Assembly: GCF_009674585.1 (NCBI RefSeq)
Contig: NZ_WKJP01000001.1
Span: 1,550,001 to 1,614,000 of the forward strand
Reading direction: 5' to 3'
From: Haloferax marinisediminis
GTDB lineage: Archaea; Halobacteriota; Halobacteria; Halobacteriales; Haloferacaceae
Length of the DNA: 64,000 nucleotides
In this document: one piece after another, positions 44,117 to 53,712 of the stretch
Layout: each line of letters starts with the position of its first letter
Numbering within the stretch: position 1 is the stretch's first letter
The notes under the pieces: generated by a model
Databases searched by the model: none
What the model saw: the letters and a program-made list of their open reading frames with translations, nothing else
What the model was told of the DNA's origin: nothing
Program-made: the position numbers and the translations under genes

Positions 44117-45076
44117 TTACTCCTTCAGTGCTCCTGCAGTTAGTCCGCTGACGATACGTTCCTGTGCGATTATGACAAGGATGGCCACGGGTAAGACCCC
44201 CACGATGGAAGCGGCGGCCATCAGGTTGTACGGCGTGTCGAACTGGCCTTGATATTTCAGGATACCAGCGACGATTGGTGCCCACGAGGAGGCCTCACCG
44301 TTGTTCATCAGGAACGAGAAGAAGAACTCGTTGTACACAGCGATGAACGTGAGGACTCCTGCGGTCGCGACACCGGGTGCTGACAGCGGCACGATGACGC
44401 GGAAGAGCGCCCCGAGCCGTGTCGTTCCTTCGACCCGCGCTGCATCCTCCAGTCCGTCGGGAATCTGCCCGTAGAACGTCGTGAGGATGAAGATGGACAG
44501 CGGGAGCAGCAACGCACTGAACGGGAACACCATCGGTGCCGGCGTGTTGAACAGGTCCGGCGACGAGATGGTGATTGCGCCCAGGCTAATCGCTGTGTTC
44601 CCGGTGAACAGTTCGAACAGCGGGATGAGGAACGCTGCCGGCGGGAAGTACGAGATTGCGAGGATGCCGAGCATCAACGCTCCCTTCCCGCGGAAGCGGA
44701 GGCGCCCGAAGACGTACCCCGCGAGACTCGCGAGGAGCAACACGATAATCGTCGTCGTGATGCCCAACACGAAGCTGTTGAACATGTACAAGTGGAACGG
44801 CACGCGCTCGAACATCTCGATGAACACCGCCGGGTTGAACCCTTTCGGGAGCAGCCCCATGTTGGTGATGAGACGGTTCGGCGTGAGCGCGATGACCAAG
44901 AGCCAGTAGAACGGGAACAGCGTCGTGACCAAGAAGAACACCGTCGCGACGTAGAACATCGCTCGGTACACTCTGTCGGGGTTCTTAATCGCCTTGTTGA
45001 CCCAGCGGCCGAACGGCCCGCGCTTCATCTCAGCGTCGTCGGAACCGAGGTTGATTCCTGAGTTTTCGTTAGACAT
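44117..45076 (-). CDS. ABC transporter permease (MalG type)
   Basis: 319 residues with about six membrane helices, including VATVFFLVTTLFPFYWLLVIAL and VLGITTTIIVLLLASLAGYVFG. The EAA loop that docks on the ATPase is EDAARVEGTTRLGALFRVIVPLSAPG. The C-terminus carries a short extension (QERIVSGLTAGALKE) typical of MalG-type permeases. It forms the channel with the second permease, encoded immediately upstream (one-base gap between the genes). Confidence 0.95.
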   Translation of the reverse strand: MSNENSGINLGSDDAEMKRGPFGRWVNKAIKNPDRVYRAMFYVATVFFLVTTLFPFYWLLVIALTPNRLITNMGLLPKGFNPAVFIEMFERVPFHLYMFNSFVLGITTTIIVLLLASLAGYVFGRLRFRGKGALMLGILAISYFPPAAFLIPLFELFTGNTAISLGAITISSPDLFNTPAPMVFPFSALLLPLSIFILTTFYGQIPDGLEDAARVEGTTRLGALFRVIVPLSAPGVATAGVLTFIAVYNEFFFSFLMNNGEASSWAPIVAGILKYQGQFDTPYNLMAAASIVGVLPVAILVIIAQERIVSGLTAGALKE

Positions 45077-45077
45077 C

Positions 45078-46103
45078 TTAGAGCCCCTCGCTGGCGAAGT
45101 TGTAGATGTACACGGAGACCACGAGCGCGATGATCGCTGCGGTGACGAATGCCACCGTCGCGGAGGTCCCGTACAGCGGTGCGTTGAACGTACTGACGAC
45201 GAGACAGGAGAGCGACGGCACGGTCTGACACCCTGCCATCGTCTCGATGATACCGTAGACGCGCATCGCGTCGATGGTGCGGAACAGCATCGCGACCAGC
45301 ACCGTCGGCAGGATGAGCGGTAACGTAATCATCCTGAACTGCTGCCAGCGGGATGCGCCGGCGACTTTCGCGACGTCGTACAGCGAGCGGTCGATACTCT
45401 GCATCCCTGCGAGGATGAGCAGCGCCATGAACGCCGAAGTCTTCCAGACGTCGGCCACGATGATGAGGAACAGCGAGTCTGCGGTGTCGCGCAGTGGCGT
45501 CGTTCCGATGAGACCGAGTTGGTTCAGCAGCGCCGGGTTTTCCGTCGTTCCGATGAGGAACCCGATGTTCGGCTGGAACATCAGATACCAGATCATCCCC
45601 TGAATGACGATGGGAACGGCCCACGGGATGATGATAGCGACGCGGACCCATCGCCGACCACGGAAGTCCTGGTCTAAGATGAGTGCCTGACCGAAGCCGA
45701 TGAGTGTTTCGAAGAGCACACTGAAGACGGTGAAGATGAGCGTCACCATCAGCGCACTCGAGTAGATGTCTGTTACGAACGGGAATTCTGTCGTGAAGGT
45801 CGGAAGGAAGGCCGACGGAAGCGCGAAGTCTCGCGCGCCAGTGAAGAGGTCGATGTAGTTCTGCAGCCCAACGAACTCACCCAGTCGTGCAGACCCCGTT
45901 AGCTGGTCGGCGAACAGCGACATGCTGAACGTCGTCGCTAGCGGGTACACTGCGATTACCCCCAAAAGGATGAGTGCGGGCGTTAGAAGCAGGTACGCGA
46001 ACTGCGTCTCGGACAGATTCTCCATCCAGTTGACGGCAGACGCGTACGGACCGCTCCGTCGGGACTCAGAGAGTGCCTCCCCCGATTTTTGCTCTGTTGC
46101 CAT
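45078..46103 (-). CDS. ABC transporter permease (MalF type)
   Basis: 341 residues. A soluble N-terminus of about 30 residues is followed by TM1 (FAYLLLTPALILLGVIAVYPLA) and about five further helices. The EAA loop is DVAKVAGASRWQQFRMITLPLILP. The periplasm-facing loop after TM1 is long (about 60-115), as in MalF-type permeases for di- or monosaccharides. It is translated from a start 50 bases after the binding-protein stop. Confidence 0.94.
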   Translation of the reverse strand: MATEQKSGEALSESRRSGPYASAVNWMENLSETQFAYLLLTPALILLGVIAVYPLATTFSMSLFADQLTGSARLGEFVGLQNYIDLFTGARDFALPSAFLPTFTTEFPFVTDIYSSALMVTLIFTVFSVLFETLIGFGQALILDQDFRGRRWVRVAIIIPWAVPIVIQGMIWYLMFQPNIGFLIGTTENPALLNQLGLIGTTPLRDTADSLFLIIVADVWKTSAFMALLILAGMQSIDRSLYDVAKVAGASRWQQFRMITLPLILPTVLVAMLFRTIDAMRVYGIIETMAGCQTVPSLSCLVVSTFNAPLYGTSATVAFVTAAIIALVVSVYIYNFASEGL

Positions 46104-46153
46104 GACAATTAATAACGATTGTGGGTGGTGTTACGTCTTACCCAACGACGGAG

Positions 46154-47695
46154 TTACGAGGCGCTCTGCTCGATCTGTTCGAGCTGGTTTGCGAGGTCCG
46201 ACATCGCCTGTTCGGGCGACTTCTCCTGGGCCATCGCGTTGTTGACTTCCTGAGAGACCTTCCCGGACTGCTGGGGCCACACGACGGTGACCGGACGCGG
46301 AATCGCGTTCTCGCCAGCAACCTTCAGGGCGTCGAGGTACCGACCGATGACCGGCACCTGTTGTGCGCGGTCGGAGTCGAGCGTCGCGGGACGCGGCGGA
46401 ATCCACCCACCGATTTCGAACATGTCGAGCTGGAACTGCTCTTCCTGCATGGCCTTGAACACCTGCACAGCGGCCTGCTTCTTCTCGTCCGGTGCGTTCG
46501 GGTTCAGCGTCAGGTGCCAGCCACCGAGGGCTGCGACGGGGCCACCAGTGCCTTCGTACTGAGCTTCGTCCGGCGTGACACCGTACGGAATCGGCATGAC
46601 ACCGAGGTCTTCGCCGAAGACGTCGTCGGCACCGTTGATGTTGATCGAGTACGGCCAGTTGCGGTGCATGATTGCGTTGCCACCGGTGAACGGCTTGCGC
46701 GACGGCTCCTCGGTCCACTGCAGGACGGCCTCGGGCGAGATGTTACCCGTGATGCCGTCGAGAGCGTGTTCGTCGTCCTCGCCGTGGATGAGCGTGCGGA
46801 CCATCCGGATGGCGTTGAGGACGGGTTCTTCTTCGACCGTAATCGGTCGGTCACCGACGGGGCCGAAGAGGTTCTCGCGGCCACCGAAGTAGGCGCCACC
46901 GTACGAGGTCATGAACTCGTTGAAGTCACAGCACGAGAGACCCTCGTAGACGTTCGCCTGGAAGGTAAAGCCGTACTCGATGTCGGAGTTCGCTTCCATG
47001 GCTTCCTTCGTAATCGCCGAGAACTCTTCCCAGGACATGGACTCGGTCGCCCACGTCTCGAAGTCCTCGTCGGTGTAGCCTGCGTTGCGGAGCAGGTCCT
47101 TGCGGTACTGCATCGTCGGGAAGTCAGGGAACAGCGGCTGACCGTACAGGTCGCCGTTCGCGCCCTTCGCCGTGGCGACGCTCGCACCGAAGTACTGGTC
47201 CTCGATGGTCGAAATCATCTCGGACGGGAGCGACTGCGACAGGTTTTGGATCTGGTTACGCGCGATGAACGGAACCGTCCACCCACTGTCCATCATGAGG
47301 AGCGTTGGTTCTTCGCGGCCACCGTTCAGCCACTGCTGGTACTGCGCCTGACGGTTGTCGGTAACCTGCGAACCTGCGATGAGTTCGACAGTGATGTTGT
47401 CTGGGAGACCAGCGTCAGAAAGTGCCTGACGGATTTCGTCCGCGCTGTCTGCCATACGCGTGTCTGCGGCCCACTGAAGCGTGATGTCCTCAGTCGGTGC
47501 TTCGGTGTTGATCGGGGTGTCGGTGTCTCCACCGTCGCCGCCGTCTCCACCGTCTCCACCGGAGTCACCATCGCCGCCGCCGGTGCTAATACAGCCCGCG
47601 AGTCCAACTGCGACGCCCGATGCGCCTGCAGCCTTCACGAAGCTGCGTCGTGAGACGCCATTCCGCTTGCCCTTGCGTGATTCAGCATCAACCAT
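46154..47695 (-). CDS. Sugar ABC transporter substrate-binding lipoprotein (Tat exported)
   Basis: 513 residues starting MVDAESRKGKRNGVSRRSFV. The Tat motif SRRSFVKAAG is followed by a lipobox LAGC at about 31-34, so it is exported folded and anchored by lipid. A Gly/Asp-rich linker (about 37-60) precedes the type I periplasmic-binding fold (DITLQWAADTRMADSADEIRQAL). Family 1 extracellular solute-binding features: RMADSADEI, FPTMQYRKDLLRNAGY, GGNAIMHRNWPYS. The ligand is probably a sugar, judged from the MalK/F/G partners and TrmB-type control. It is the first gene of the operon. Confidence 0.94.
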   Translation of the reverse strand: MVDAESRKGKRNGVSRRSFVKAAGASGVAVGLAGCISTGGGDGDSGGDGGDGGDGGDTDTPINTEAPTEDITLQWAADTRMADSADEIRQALSDAGLPDNITVELIAGSQVTDNRQAQYQQWLNGGREEPTLLMMDSGWTVPFIARNQIQNLSQSLPSEMISTIEDQYFGASVATAKGANGDLYGQPLFPDFPTMQYRKDLLRNAGYTDEDFETWATESMSWEEFSAITKEAMEANSDIEYGFTFQANVYEGLSCCDFNEFMTSYGGAYFGGRENLFGPVGDRPITVEEEPVLNAIRMVRTLIHGEDDEHALDGITGNISPEAVLQWTEEPSRKPFTGGNAIMHRNWPYSININGADDVFGEDLGVMPIPYGVTPDEAQYEGTGGPVAALGGWHLTLNPNAPDEKKQAAVQVFKAMQEEQFQLDMFEIGGWIPPRPATLDSDRAQQVPVIGRYLDALKVAGENAIPRPVTVVWPQQSGKVSQEVNNAMAQEKSPEQAMSDLANQLEQIEQSAS

Positions 47696-47704
47696 TACAG
47701 TTTG

Positions 47705-47720
47705 TACTCTACATTTAGTG
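47705..47720 (-). promoter_or_regulatory. TrmB-type operator of the sugar ABC operon
   Basis: On the minus strand the 16 bases read CACT-AAATGTA-GAGTA, one base from TACT-N7-GAGTA and with the same spacing as the site before trmB. It lies between the TATA box and the expected start of transcription, so a bound regulator would block initiation. Confidence 0.62.
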
Positions 47721-47731
47721 ATTATTTATAG
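47721..47731 (-). promoter_or_regulatory. TATA box of the sugar ABC operon
   Basis: Minus-strand CTATAAATAAT centred about 30 bases before the ATG of the binding-protein gene. Transcription would then begin about five bases before the start codon, so the mRNA would be almost leaderless. Confidence 0.65.
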
Positions 47732-47744
47732 TTTGGGTGCCGGC

Positions 47745-47763
47745 TACTACCGCTGTTGTAGTA
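47745..47763. promoter_or_regulatory. Second palindrome upstream of the sugar operon promoter
   Basis: TACTAC-N7-GTAGTA is a perfect six-base dyad 14 bases upstream of the TATA box on the operon side. Related to the TrmB half-sites (TACT/AGTA) but with different spacing; it may be a site for activation or for a second regulator. Confidence 0.45.
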
Positions 47764-48241
47764 AACCGCTTGTCAATAGTGCTGCCACTCCGGAAGCCTC
47801 CCCGTCTTGCAACTTCGACGACTACAGAGTCATTTCGGAGTATTGAAACTTAATCTTTGCCCGGGTCCGGGGCCTGCGGTGTCTACAACGCCGCACGAGT
47901 TTACTCCTGTTGACTGCCAGGTTACGCTCGACCGAATCGAGGTCGTCGCCGAGCGTGGTTCAGTCGGCGACGACACGGTGTACGTCGATGTTCGAGTTGT
48001 TGGGACTCGGGTTGTTCGAGCCGTTTGGGCTCACCTATTTTGGACTCTAAATGGTTCACACGCGTGCCCGCGAGGAAAGCGGTACCCAAGGCCGTCGTCG
48101 ACCATCACCACGTGTGAGGGTCAGTTTACGTGTGAGAGTCAGTTTGTGTGTCCACGGTGAGAATAGTAGACCGTTGAGAGGTCCACTTCTGAACGCGTAG
48201 AGACGTAATCGCTTTACCCCCGCCTCTGGAATCCGAGGTGT
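47764..48241. other. Intergenic region with an 18-base tandem repeat
   Basis: 478 bases without a convincing gene. Two tandem 18-base units, ACGTGTGAGGGTCAGTTT (48110-48127) and a copy with one changed base (48128-48145), lie in the right half. A TATA-like CTTTACC near 48210 sits about 30 bases before the priS ATG. An open frame over 47807-48160 has two Cys-rich repeats that only reflect the tandem repeat, so I do not call it. Confidence 0.4.
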
Positions 48242-49399
48242 ATGGATGGGCGCACTCGCGAGTACCTCGAAGGTCGCTTCGGAGATTACTACCGAAGCAC
48301 CGACATCCCCCTTCCGCCCGCCCCGAGCGAACGGGAGTGGGGCGTCATCCCGTGGTCTGCCGGCGGGACACGGATGCACCGCCACCAGTCGTTACTCGAC
48401 CTGGGAGACCTCAGTGACTACCTCGCACGCACCGCGCCCCGGCACGTGTACTTCTCGTCCGCCCGCTTTGCCGACCCCGGCGCGGCCTCGATGGACGACA
48501 AGGAGTGGCGCGAGGCCGACCTCGTGTTCGACATCGACGCGGACCACCTCCCCGGTGTCGACCCCGAGACGACCGCCTACCCGGACATGCTCGAAGCGGG
48601 CAAGCAAGCACTGCTGGACCTCCTCGACATCCTCGAAGACGACTTCGCCTTCGACGAGATGCAGGCAGTGTTCTCCGGCGGTCGCGGCTACCACGTCCAC
48701 GTCCGCGACGAGTCGATTCGCGGCCTCGACAGCGAAGCACGCCGCGAAGTCGTCGACTACATTCGCGCAATCGACCTCGACGTCGACGGCCTCATCGAGA
48801 CGCGCCAGCACGGGACGACGACTCGTCGCGTTCTCCGAACTGAGGGTGGGTGGGGGCGGCGCACCCACCAGCGCCTCCTCCGGTTCGTCGACGGGCTGAT
48901 GGACCTCGAAGAAGAGGCGGCCCTCGAACGACTGAAAGAACTCGACGGCATCGGTGACGGGCGAGCGAAGACCATCCTCGGTGCGTTCCAGAACAACCCC
49001 GATGCCATCCGCGAGGGGAACGTCGAGGCGGGTGGCCCCGGCGTCCGGACACTGGTCGAAGCACTCGCACAGGAGACCATCACCGACGAGACGTCGCCAA
49101 TCGACGAACCCGTGACCACGGACACGAAGCGCCTGATTCGATTACCGAAGAGTATCCACGGTGGGTCTGGCCTCGTCGTCGAACCGCTCGACCGCGACGA
49201 AATCGAGGCGTTCGACCCACTCGTCGACGCCGTTCCCGACCGCTTCCGGGGACGCGACATCACTGTCAGAGTCACCGACCCCGGTGAGGTGAGGTTCGAT
49301 GACGATACCTTTACACTTCAGTCGGGCGTCCACTCAGTACGCGAAAGCCTCGGGGTGTTTCTCATGGCCCGCGGTCGAGCAGAGAAGGTGTCAGAATGA
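48242..49399 (+). CDS. priS: DNA primase small (catalytic) subunit PriS
   Basis: 385 residues starting [20 protein letters not shown]. Archaeo-eukaryotic primase features: [12 protein letters not shown] holds the metal-binding Dx[16 protein letters not shown] gives the nucleotide-binding SGGRGxHxH block, and [21 protein letters not shown] is the conserved third motif. It makes primers (RNA or DNA) with PriL. Its stop codon overlaps the start of the GINS gene by four bases (ATGA), so the two replication proteins are translationally coupled. Confidence 0.96.
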   Translation: MDGRTREYLEGRFGDYYRSTDIPLPPAPSEREWGVIPWSAGGTRMHRHQSLLDLGDLSDYLARTAPRHVYFSSARFADPGAASMDDKEWREADLVFDIDADHLPGVDPETTAYPDMLEAGKQALLDLLDILEDDFAFDEMQAVFSGGRGYHVHVRDESIRGLDSEARREVVDYIRAIDLDVDGLIETRQHGTTTRRVLRTEGGWGRRTHQRLLRFVDGLMDLEEEAALERLKELDGIGDGRAKTILGAFQNNPDAIREGNVEAGGPGVRTLVEALAQETITDETSPIDEPVTTDTKRLIRLPKSIHGGSGLVVEPLDRDEIEAFDPLVDAVPDRFRGRDITVRVTDPGEVRFDDDTFTLQSGVHSVRESLGVFLMARGRAEKVSE

Positions 49400-50382
49400 A
49401 CGTAGACGACCTCAGGAGTGTGCTGCGGACGGAGCGACAGAAAGATAGCTTGCAGCAGCTCCGCGAGTCGTTCTACGACGACGTCGCGGAGTTCATCGCC
49501 GAACAGAAGGCGATGCGCAATCGCAAGGCCGAGGAGCTCGGCACCCACTACTCGTCGGAGATTCGTCGTATCACCGACGAAATCGAGACTGCCGAAGAGG
49601 TCGTCACCTCGATTTACGAACGGCGTGTCGGCAAAGTCGTCAAAGCCGCCAGTTTCGCGGCCGCTGGGATGTCCTCGACCACGGAAGGACTGACCCACGA
49701 AGAAAAACGTCTCTTCGACGACCTGGTCGCCCGCATCGAGGAGAATCGGACGAACGTCCTCTCGACGCTCGAAGACGTGGGTGCCGACGACGCGACGGGC
49801 ACTGCTGGTGCCGCAGGGGCAGTCTCTCCCGACACACCGAGTGCACGAGAGGCCGAGCCAGCGTCCACCGAAACTGCCTCACCGGGCCCGGCGGTTCCAC
49901 CGGACGAACCCGACCCGGAGATTGGTGTTCCCGAAACCGAAGACGCGGGAGACGTGCTCGCGGACGCGATGGGTGGCAGTTCGAACGACTCGTCGCCGAC
50001 AGACGACGAGCAGTCAGCCACGACGCACGAGCAGCCGACCGGACCAGACGAACAGTCGGCCGGACAAGACGCCAAGTCGGCCACGAGCGACGACACGTCC
50101 AGCACCGACCGCCCTGTCGACGAAGCGGCGGCAGTTATCGGCGACGACACAGCACCGGCGGCCGACCCGTCGACCGAAGAGCGCGCTGCGTCGGCCCCCG
50201 ACGACGACCCGCTTTCCGGCCTCGTGGACGAACGCGAGACGGTTCGTATTACCGCCGACGTAGGCACCATCTTCGGCGTCGACGAACGCGAGTACGACCT
50301 CGCAGAAGAAGACGTGGTGACGCTCCCGTCGGCCAACGCGGGCCCACTCGTCGAACGCGGTGCCGCAGAGAGACTCGAGTAA
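49396..50382 (+). CDS. GINS replication complex subunit (archaeal Gins51/Gins15 type)
   Basis: 328 residues. The N-terminal A domain is helical (residues about 1-115: [35 protein letters not shown]). The middle (about 130-275) is a long disordered linker rich in Asp, Glu, Ser, Thr and Pro with repeated EQS/SAT-like phrases. The small B domain at the C-terminus (about 277-328: [22 protein letters not shown]) completes the A-linker-B order of the Gins51 type. GINS links MCM helicase and the primase/polymerase at the fork; archaeal GINS binds primase. The linker is unusually long compared with non-halophilic relatives. Confidence 0.92.
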   Translation: MNVDDLRSVLRTERQKDSLQQLRESFYDDVAEFIAEQKAMRNRKAEELGTHYSSEIRRITDEIETAEEVVTSIYERRVGKVVKAASFAAAGMSSTTEGLTHEEKRLFDDLVARIEENRTNVLSTLEDVGADDATGTAGAAGAVSPDTPSAREAEPASTETASPGPAVPPDEPDPEIGVPETEDAGDVLADAMGGSSNDSSPTDDEQSATTHEQPTGPDEQSAGQDAKSATSDDTSSTDRPVDEAAAVIGDDTAPAADPSTEERAASAPDDDPLSGLVDERETVRITADVGTIFGVDEREYDLAEEDVVTLPSANAGPLVERGAAERLE

Positions 50383-50418
50383 GAAACACCCTTCTGCTCG
50401 CCGTCCGAAGCGAGTGAT

Positions 50419-50877
50419 ATGCTCGCAATCGGCGACGATGCCCCCGACTTCGAACTCACCGACCAGCACGGCGACTCCGTCTCACTCTCTGACTTCCGCG
50501 GCGAGCACGTCGTGGTCTACTTCTACCCCCGAGCGGACACGCCGGGCTGTACCACCGAAGCCTGTGGGTTCCGTGATTCGTGGGACGAGTTCACTGCCCG
50601 TGACGTGACCGTCCTCGGCATCAGCGACGACCCCGTCTCGGACCTCGACTCGTTCGCCGAGAAGTACGACCTTCCGTTCTCACTCCTCTCAGACGAGGAC
50701 GGTTCCGTCTCGACGAAGTACGACTCCTACGGCGAGAAGAACATGTTCGGAAAGACCTTCGACGGAGTGTTCCGCAACACGTACGTCATCGGCCCCGGTG
50801 GAACCATAGAACACGTTTACGAAGGCGTCTCTCCCGAGGGACACGCCGAAGCAATCCTCACAGATATCGAGGCCTGA
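50419..50877 (+). CDS. bcp: Peroxiredoxin (Bcp/PrxQ type)
   Basis: 152 residues starting MLAIGDDAPDFELTDQHGDS. The peroxidatic Cys is in YPRADTPGCTTEACGFRDSW, with a second Cys five residues later that can act as the resolving Cys, as in PrxQ alpha-type. It detoxifies hydrogen peroxide and organic peroxides using thioredoxin. Follows GINS on the same strand after 36 bases. The C-terminal ending ILTDIEA is standard. Confidence 0.96.
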   Translation: MLAIGDDAPDFELTDQHGDSVSLSDFRGEHVVVYFYPRADTPGCTTEACGFRDSWDEFTARDVTVLGISDDPVSDLDSFAEKYDLPFSLLSDEDGSVSTKYDSYGEKNMFGKTFDGVFRNTYVIGPGGTIEHVYEGVSPEGHAEAILTDIEA

Positions 50878-51165
50878 GGTATCGAACAGGAGGGTTTTGA
50901 CCAGCAGCGTGGCCGCTGGTCGAGAGACAACTACACACCGAGTACCATCTTTACAATCGGGGAGGGACACACCGCATTTCCGGTGAAACAAACGCGTAGC
51001 TAGTTGAAAATTTAGTATCCCGATTAGTGGGTACCACTACATAGCAGACAGGAGTATTAAGAATATATCGGTCCGGCGGAATCACACGAACCAAAGATAG
51101 TCAACGAAGACTGAACGCCGGTCAGCAAGAGAGACCTACCAGCGGTCGGCAGACCCTACTGGAAC
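50878..51165. other. Convergent intergenic region, AT-rich, with an ORB-like motif
   Basis: 288 bases between the peroxiredoxin and cdc48 stops, with no ORF of note. The middle (50990-51075) is much AT-richer than its surroundings. TTTCCGGTGAAACAAACGCG at 50978-50997 resembles archaeal origin recognition boxes (TTCCxxxGAAAC core). It occurs once here, and no orc1/cdc6 gene is in the window. Short elements TAAGAATATAT (51058-51068) look like TATA sequence. See the finding. Confidence 0.35.
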
Positions 51166-53430
51166 CTATTGGAAGGTCCGACCGACTTCGGTCTCGCGGT
51201 CGCGTTCGACCTCGCTCTTCTGGAAGCGCTCTTCGATCTCTTCGTACCGGCGGCGGACGTCGTCGGTGACGCTCGCACGGATTTCGTCGAGTGCGTTCTC
51301 GAAGTGTTCCATCGTCACGCGGACGTTGCCGATGCTCTCGTGGATATCCTCTTTCTTCACGCTCTGGATGAACTCGCGGGAGGCGTTCATCGATGCCTCA
51401 CGGGTGAGCGCTTCGATGTCGGCACCGACGTAGCCGTCGGTCTTCGCGGCGATTTTGTCGAGGTCGACGTCGTCAGCCAGTGGTTTGTCTCGGGTGTGCA
51501 CGTCGAGGATTGCACGGCGTGCATCCTCGTCTGGCACGGGGACGTGGACGTGACGGTCCAGTCGACCCGGACGCAGGAGCGCCGAGTCGATGAGGTCTGG
51601 CCGGTTGGTCGTCGCGATGACGACCACGTCTTCGAGGGATTCGAGGCCGTCGAGTTCCGTCAGGAGCTGCGAGACCACGCGTTCGGTGACACCCGAACTC
51701 GACGAGTCGCGGCCACGTTCGGTCGCGATGGAGTCGATTTCGTCGAAGAACACCACCGTGGGGGCGTTCTCGCGGGCCTTCTTGAACACTTCGCGGACGC
51801 CCTTTTCGGACTCACCGACGAACTTGTTCAGCAGTTCGGGCCCCTTGATGGAGATGAAGTTGGACTCCGCCTCGTTGGCGACGGCCTTCGCGAGGAGCGT
51901 CTTCCCCGTTCCCGGCGGACCGTACATCAGGACGCCCTTGGCGGCGTCCATGTCCATCTGCTGGAACACCTCGGGGTATTCGAGCGGCCACTGGATGGTC
52001 TCGCGGAGGCGCTCTTTGGTGTCTTCGAGGCCACCGACGTCGGTCCAGCTGACGTCCGGGACTTCGACGAACACTTCGCGGAGCGCCGACGGTTCGATGC
52101 TCTTGCGGGCCTGTTTGAAGTCGTCCTCGGTGACCCGAAGGTTTTCGAGGACTTCGGCGTCGATTTCCTCCGCGTCGAGGTCGATTTGCGGGCGGATGCG
52201 ACGCAGGGCGTGCATCGCCGACTCCTTGGCGAGGGATTCGAGGTCGGCACCGACGAACCCGTGGGTGCTGTCGGCGTACTCGTCGAGGTCGATGCCGTCC
52301 GACAGCGGCATGTTCCGCGTGTGGACCTGCAGAATCTCCTTGCGGCCGTCGCGGTCCGGGACGCCAATCTCTATCTCACGGTCGAACCGGCCACCCCGAC
52401 GGAGTGCGGTGTCGATGGCGTCGACACGGTTGGTCGCGCCGATGACGACGACTTCGCCGCGTTCGTCCAACCCGTCCATAAGCGAGAGGAGTTGGGCGAC
52501 GACGCGGCGTTCGACGTCACCGCCGGCCTCGCTTCGTTTGGGTGCGATGGAGTCGATTTCGTCGATGAAGACGATGGCGGGCGACTGCTCGGTCGCCTCC
52601 TCGAAGATTTCACGGAGTTGTTCTTCGGACTCTCCGTAGTACTTCGACATAATCTCCGGGCCGGAGATGGTGTGGAACGAGGCGTCGATTTCGTTGGCGA
52701 CAGCCTTCGCGATGAGCGTCTTCCCGGTGCCCGGCGGGCCGTGCAAGAGCACGCCTTTCGGCGGTTCGATACCGAGGCGCTTGAACAGTTCCGGGTGGCG
52801 CATCGGGAGTTCGATCATCTCCCGGACCTGTTCGAGTTCCTTGTCGAGGCCACCGATGTCTTCGTAGGTCACAGACGGCCCGTCGCCGCTGCTCGGGGCG
52901 GTGTCTTTGATCTGCTCGGCAGGCTTTTGGCTGACCTGGAACTCCGTGCTGTCGGTGACGACGACCGTCCCGTCGGGGTCGGTCGAGGCGATTTTGATGG
53001 GGACCGACTGACTGGACGCACTCATGAAGCCGAATCCGAGCGGAAGCTGCACGTTCTGGCCCGTCGTGACGGGTTGCCCAGAGAGCTTGTCGCGGATGTA
53101 GGTCCCGATGTTTCCGCCGATACGGAGGTTCTGCGGGAGCGCAATCGTGACGCGCTTGGCGGGCTTTACGTCCGCCTTTTCGACTTCCACACGGTCGTCG
53201 ATACCGACACCGGACTGCTGGCGAAGTCGGCCATCGATGCGGATGATGCCCGTCCCCTGGTCTTCAGGGTACCCGGGCCAGACTCGCGCGATAGCGGTCG
53301 CGCTGTTGGGCCCCTCGATGCGGATGAAGTCGCCACCTTCGAGGCCGAGTTCGGAGGCGGCAGCGCGGTCGATTGCGGCGAGTCCACGGCCTGCGTCCTT
53401 CTGCTTGAGTGGTTTGACAGTGAGTTTCAT
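51166..53430 (-). CDS. cdc48: Cdc48/VCP-type AAA+ ATPase
   Basis: 754 residues. The N-domain (1-190) has the double-psi barrel and four-stranded beta domain ([20 protein letters not shown]...). The two AAA+ modules carry Walker A GPPGTGKT at about 230-238 and again at about 503-511, Walker [13 protein letters not shown] and [12 protein letters not shown], sensor/second-region residues ATNRVD and TTNRPD, and paired Arg fingers. It unfolds or extracts proteins for degradation, often with a proteasome. The gene follows the small crystallin-like gene with no spacer: its ATG begins right after that stop. Confidence 0.97.
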   Translation of the reverse strand: MKLTVKPLKQKDAGRGLAAIDRAAASELGLEGGDFIRIEGPNSATAIARVWPGYPEDQGTGIIRIDGRLRQQSGVGIDDRVEVEKADVKPAKRVTIALPQNLRIGGNIGTYIRDKLSGQPVTTGQNVQLPLGFGFMSASSQSVPIKIASTDPDGTVVVTDSTEFQVSQKPAEQIKDTAPSSGDGPSVTYEDIGGLDKELEQVREMIELPMRHPELFKRLGIEPPKGVLLHGPPGTGKTLIAKAVANEIDASFHTISGPEIMSKYYGESEEQLREIFEEATEQSPAIVFIDEIDSIAPKRSEAGGDVERRVVAQLLSLMDGLDERGEVVVIGATNRVDAIDTALRRGGRFDREIEIGVPDRDGRKEILQVHTRNMPLSDGIDLDEYADSTHGFVGADLESLAKESAMHALRRIRPQIDLDAEEIDAEVLENLRVTEDDFKQARKSIEPSALREVFVEVPDVSWTDVGGLEDTKERLRETIQWPLEYPEVFQQMDMDAAKGVLMYGPPGTGKTLLAKAVANEAESNFISIKGPELLNKFVGESEKGVREVFKKARENAPTVVFFDEIDSIATERGRDSSSSGVTERVVSQLLTELDGLESLEDVVVIATTNRPDLIDSALLRPGRLDRHVHVPVPDEDARRAILDVHTRDKPLADDVDLDKIAAKTDGYVGADIEALTREASMNASREFIQSVKKEDIHESIGNVRVTMEHFENALDEIRASVTDDVRRRYEEIEERFQKSEVERDRETEVGRTFQ

Positions 53431-53682
53431 TTATTTCTGGATGGTGATGGTGAGCACGCCGTTTCGAACGTCCACGTCGACATCGCCGCCGACGGGGAGT
53501 TCGAACTCCGTCTCGGTCATGTGGCCGCCGGTGTCGGCGACGACGATAGCCGTCGTGCCGACGATATCGACGTCGATCTCGTCCTCCGAGAGACCGATGT
53601 CGGCCGCGATGACCCAGCTATCTTCGTATTCGTACCGGCGGATGAAACGTTCGTTTCCACCGGCGAATTGCTGCATGCTCAT
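53431..53682 (-). CDS. Small alpha-crystallin/Hsp20-like protein (haloarchaeal DUF7127 type)
   Basis: 83 residues starting MSMQQFAGGNERFIRRYEYE. The remainder is a compact beta fold: EDSWVIAADIGLSEDEIDVDIVG, ADTGGHMTETEFELPVGGDVDVDVRNGVLTITI. This repeats the final strands of Hsp20 domains (NGVLTI motif) and shows the mix of alternating charged strands used in the small heat shock family. It is the first gene of an operon with cdc48 (stop and start abut). The link suggests substrate holding or delivery to Cdc48, which is inference. A palindrome sits in its promoter. Confidence 0.82.
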   Translation of the reverse strand: MSMQQFAGGNERFIRRYEYEDSWVIAADIGLSEDEIDVDIVGTTAIVVADTGGHMTETEFELPVGGDVDVDVRNGVLTITIQK

Positions 53683-53689
53683 GATAAGT

Positions 53690-53704
53690 CTAACCCAAGG
53701 TTAG
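53690..53704. promoter_or_regulatory. Perfect palindrome downstream of the TATA box of the crystallin-like/cdc48 operon
   Basis: CTAACC-CAA-GGTTAG lies 7 bases upstream of the first gene's ATG and about 10 bases after the TATA box, so it overlaps the likely transcription start. The position is typical of a repressor site. Confidence 0.55.
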
Positions 53705-53712
53705 CGTTTTGA

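Noticed and set aside
42906-44252. 448-codon + strand frame opposite the ABC ATPase
   Set aside because: The opposite strand holds complete ABC motifs; the + frame is a composition artefact.
46121-47653. 510-codon + strand frame opposite the sugar-binding protein
   Set aside because: Antisense to a Tat lipoprotein with clear signal peptide and family motifs.
47807-48160. 117-codon ORF upstream of priS
   Set aside because: Its Cys-rich end merely translates the 18-base tandem repeat. Composition is not acidic, with no domain.
50978-50997. Replication origin
   Set aside because: Only one ORB-like motif, no inverted copies and no orc1/cdc6 gene nearby; kept as a weak finding only.
51169-53712. 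847-codon open frame on the + strand opposite cdc48
   Set aside because: An antisense shadow of a GC-rich gene. The cdc48 frame has both Walker motifs and all AAA+ landmarks; the + frame has no recognisable domain.
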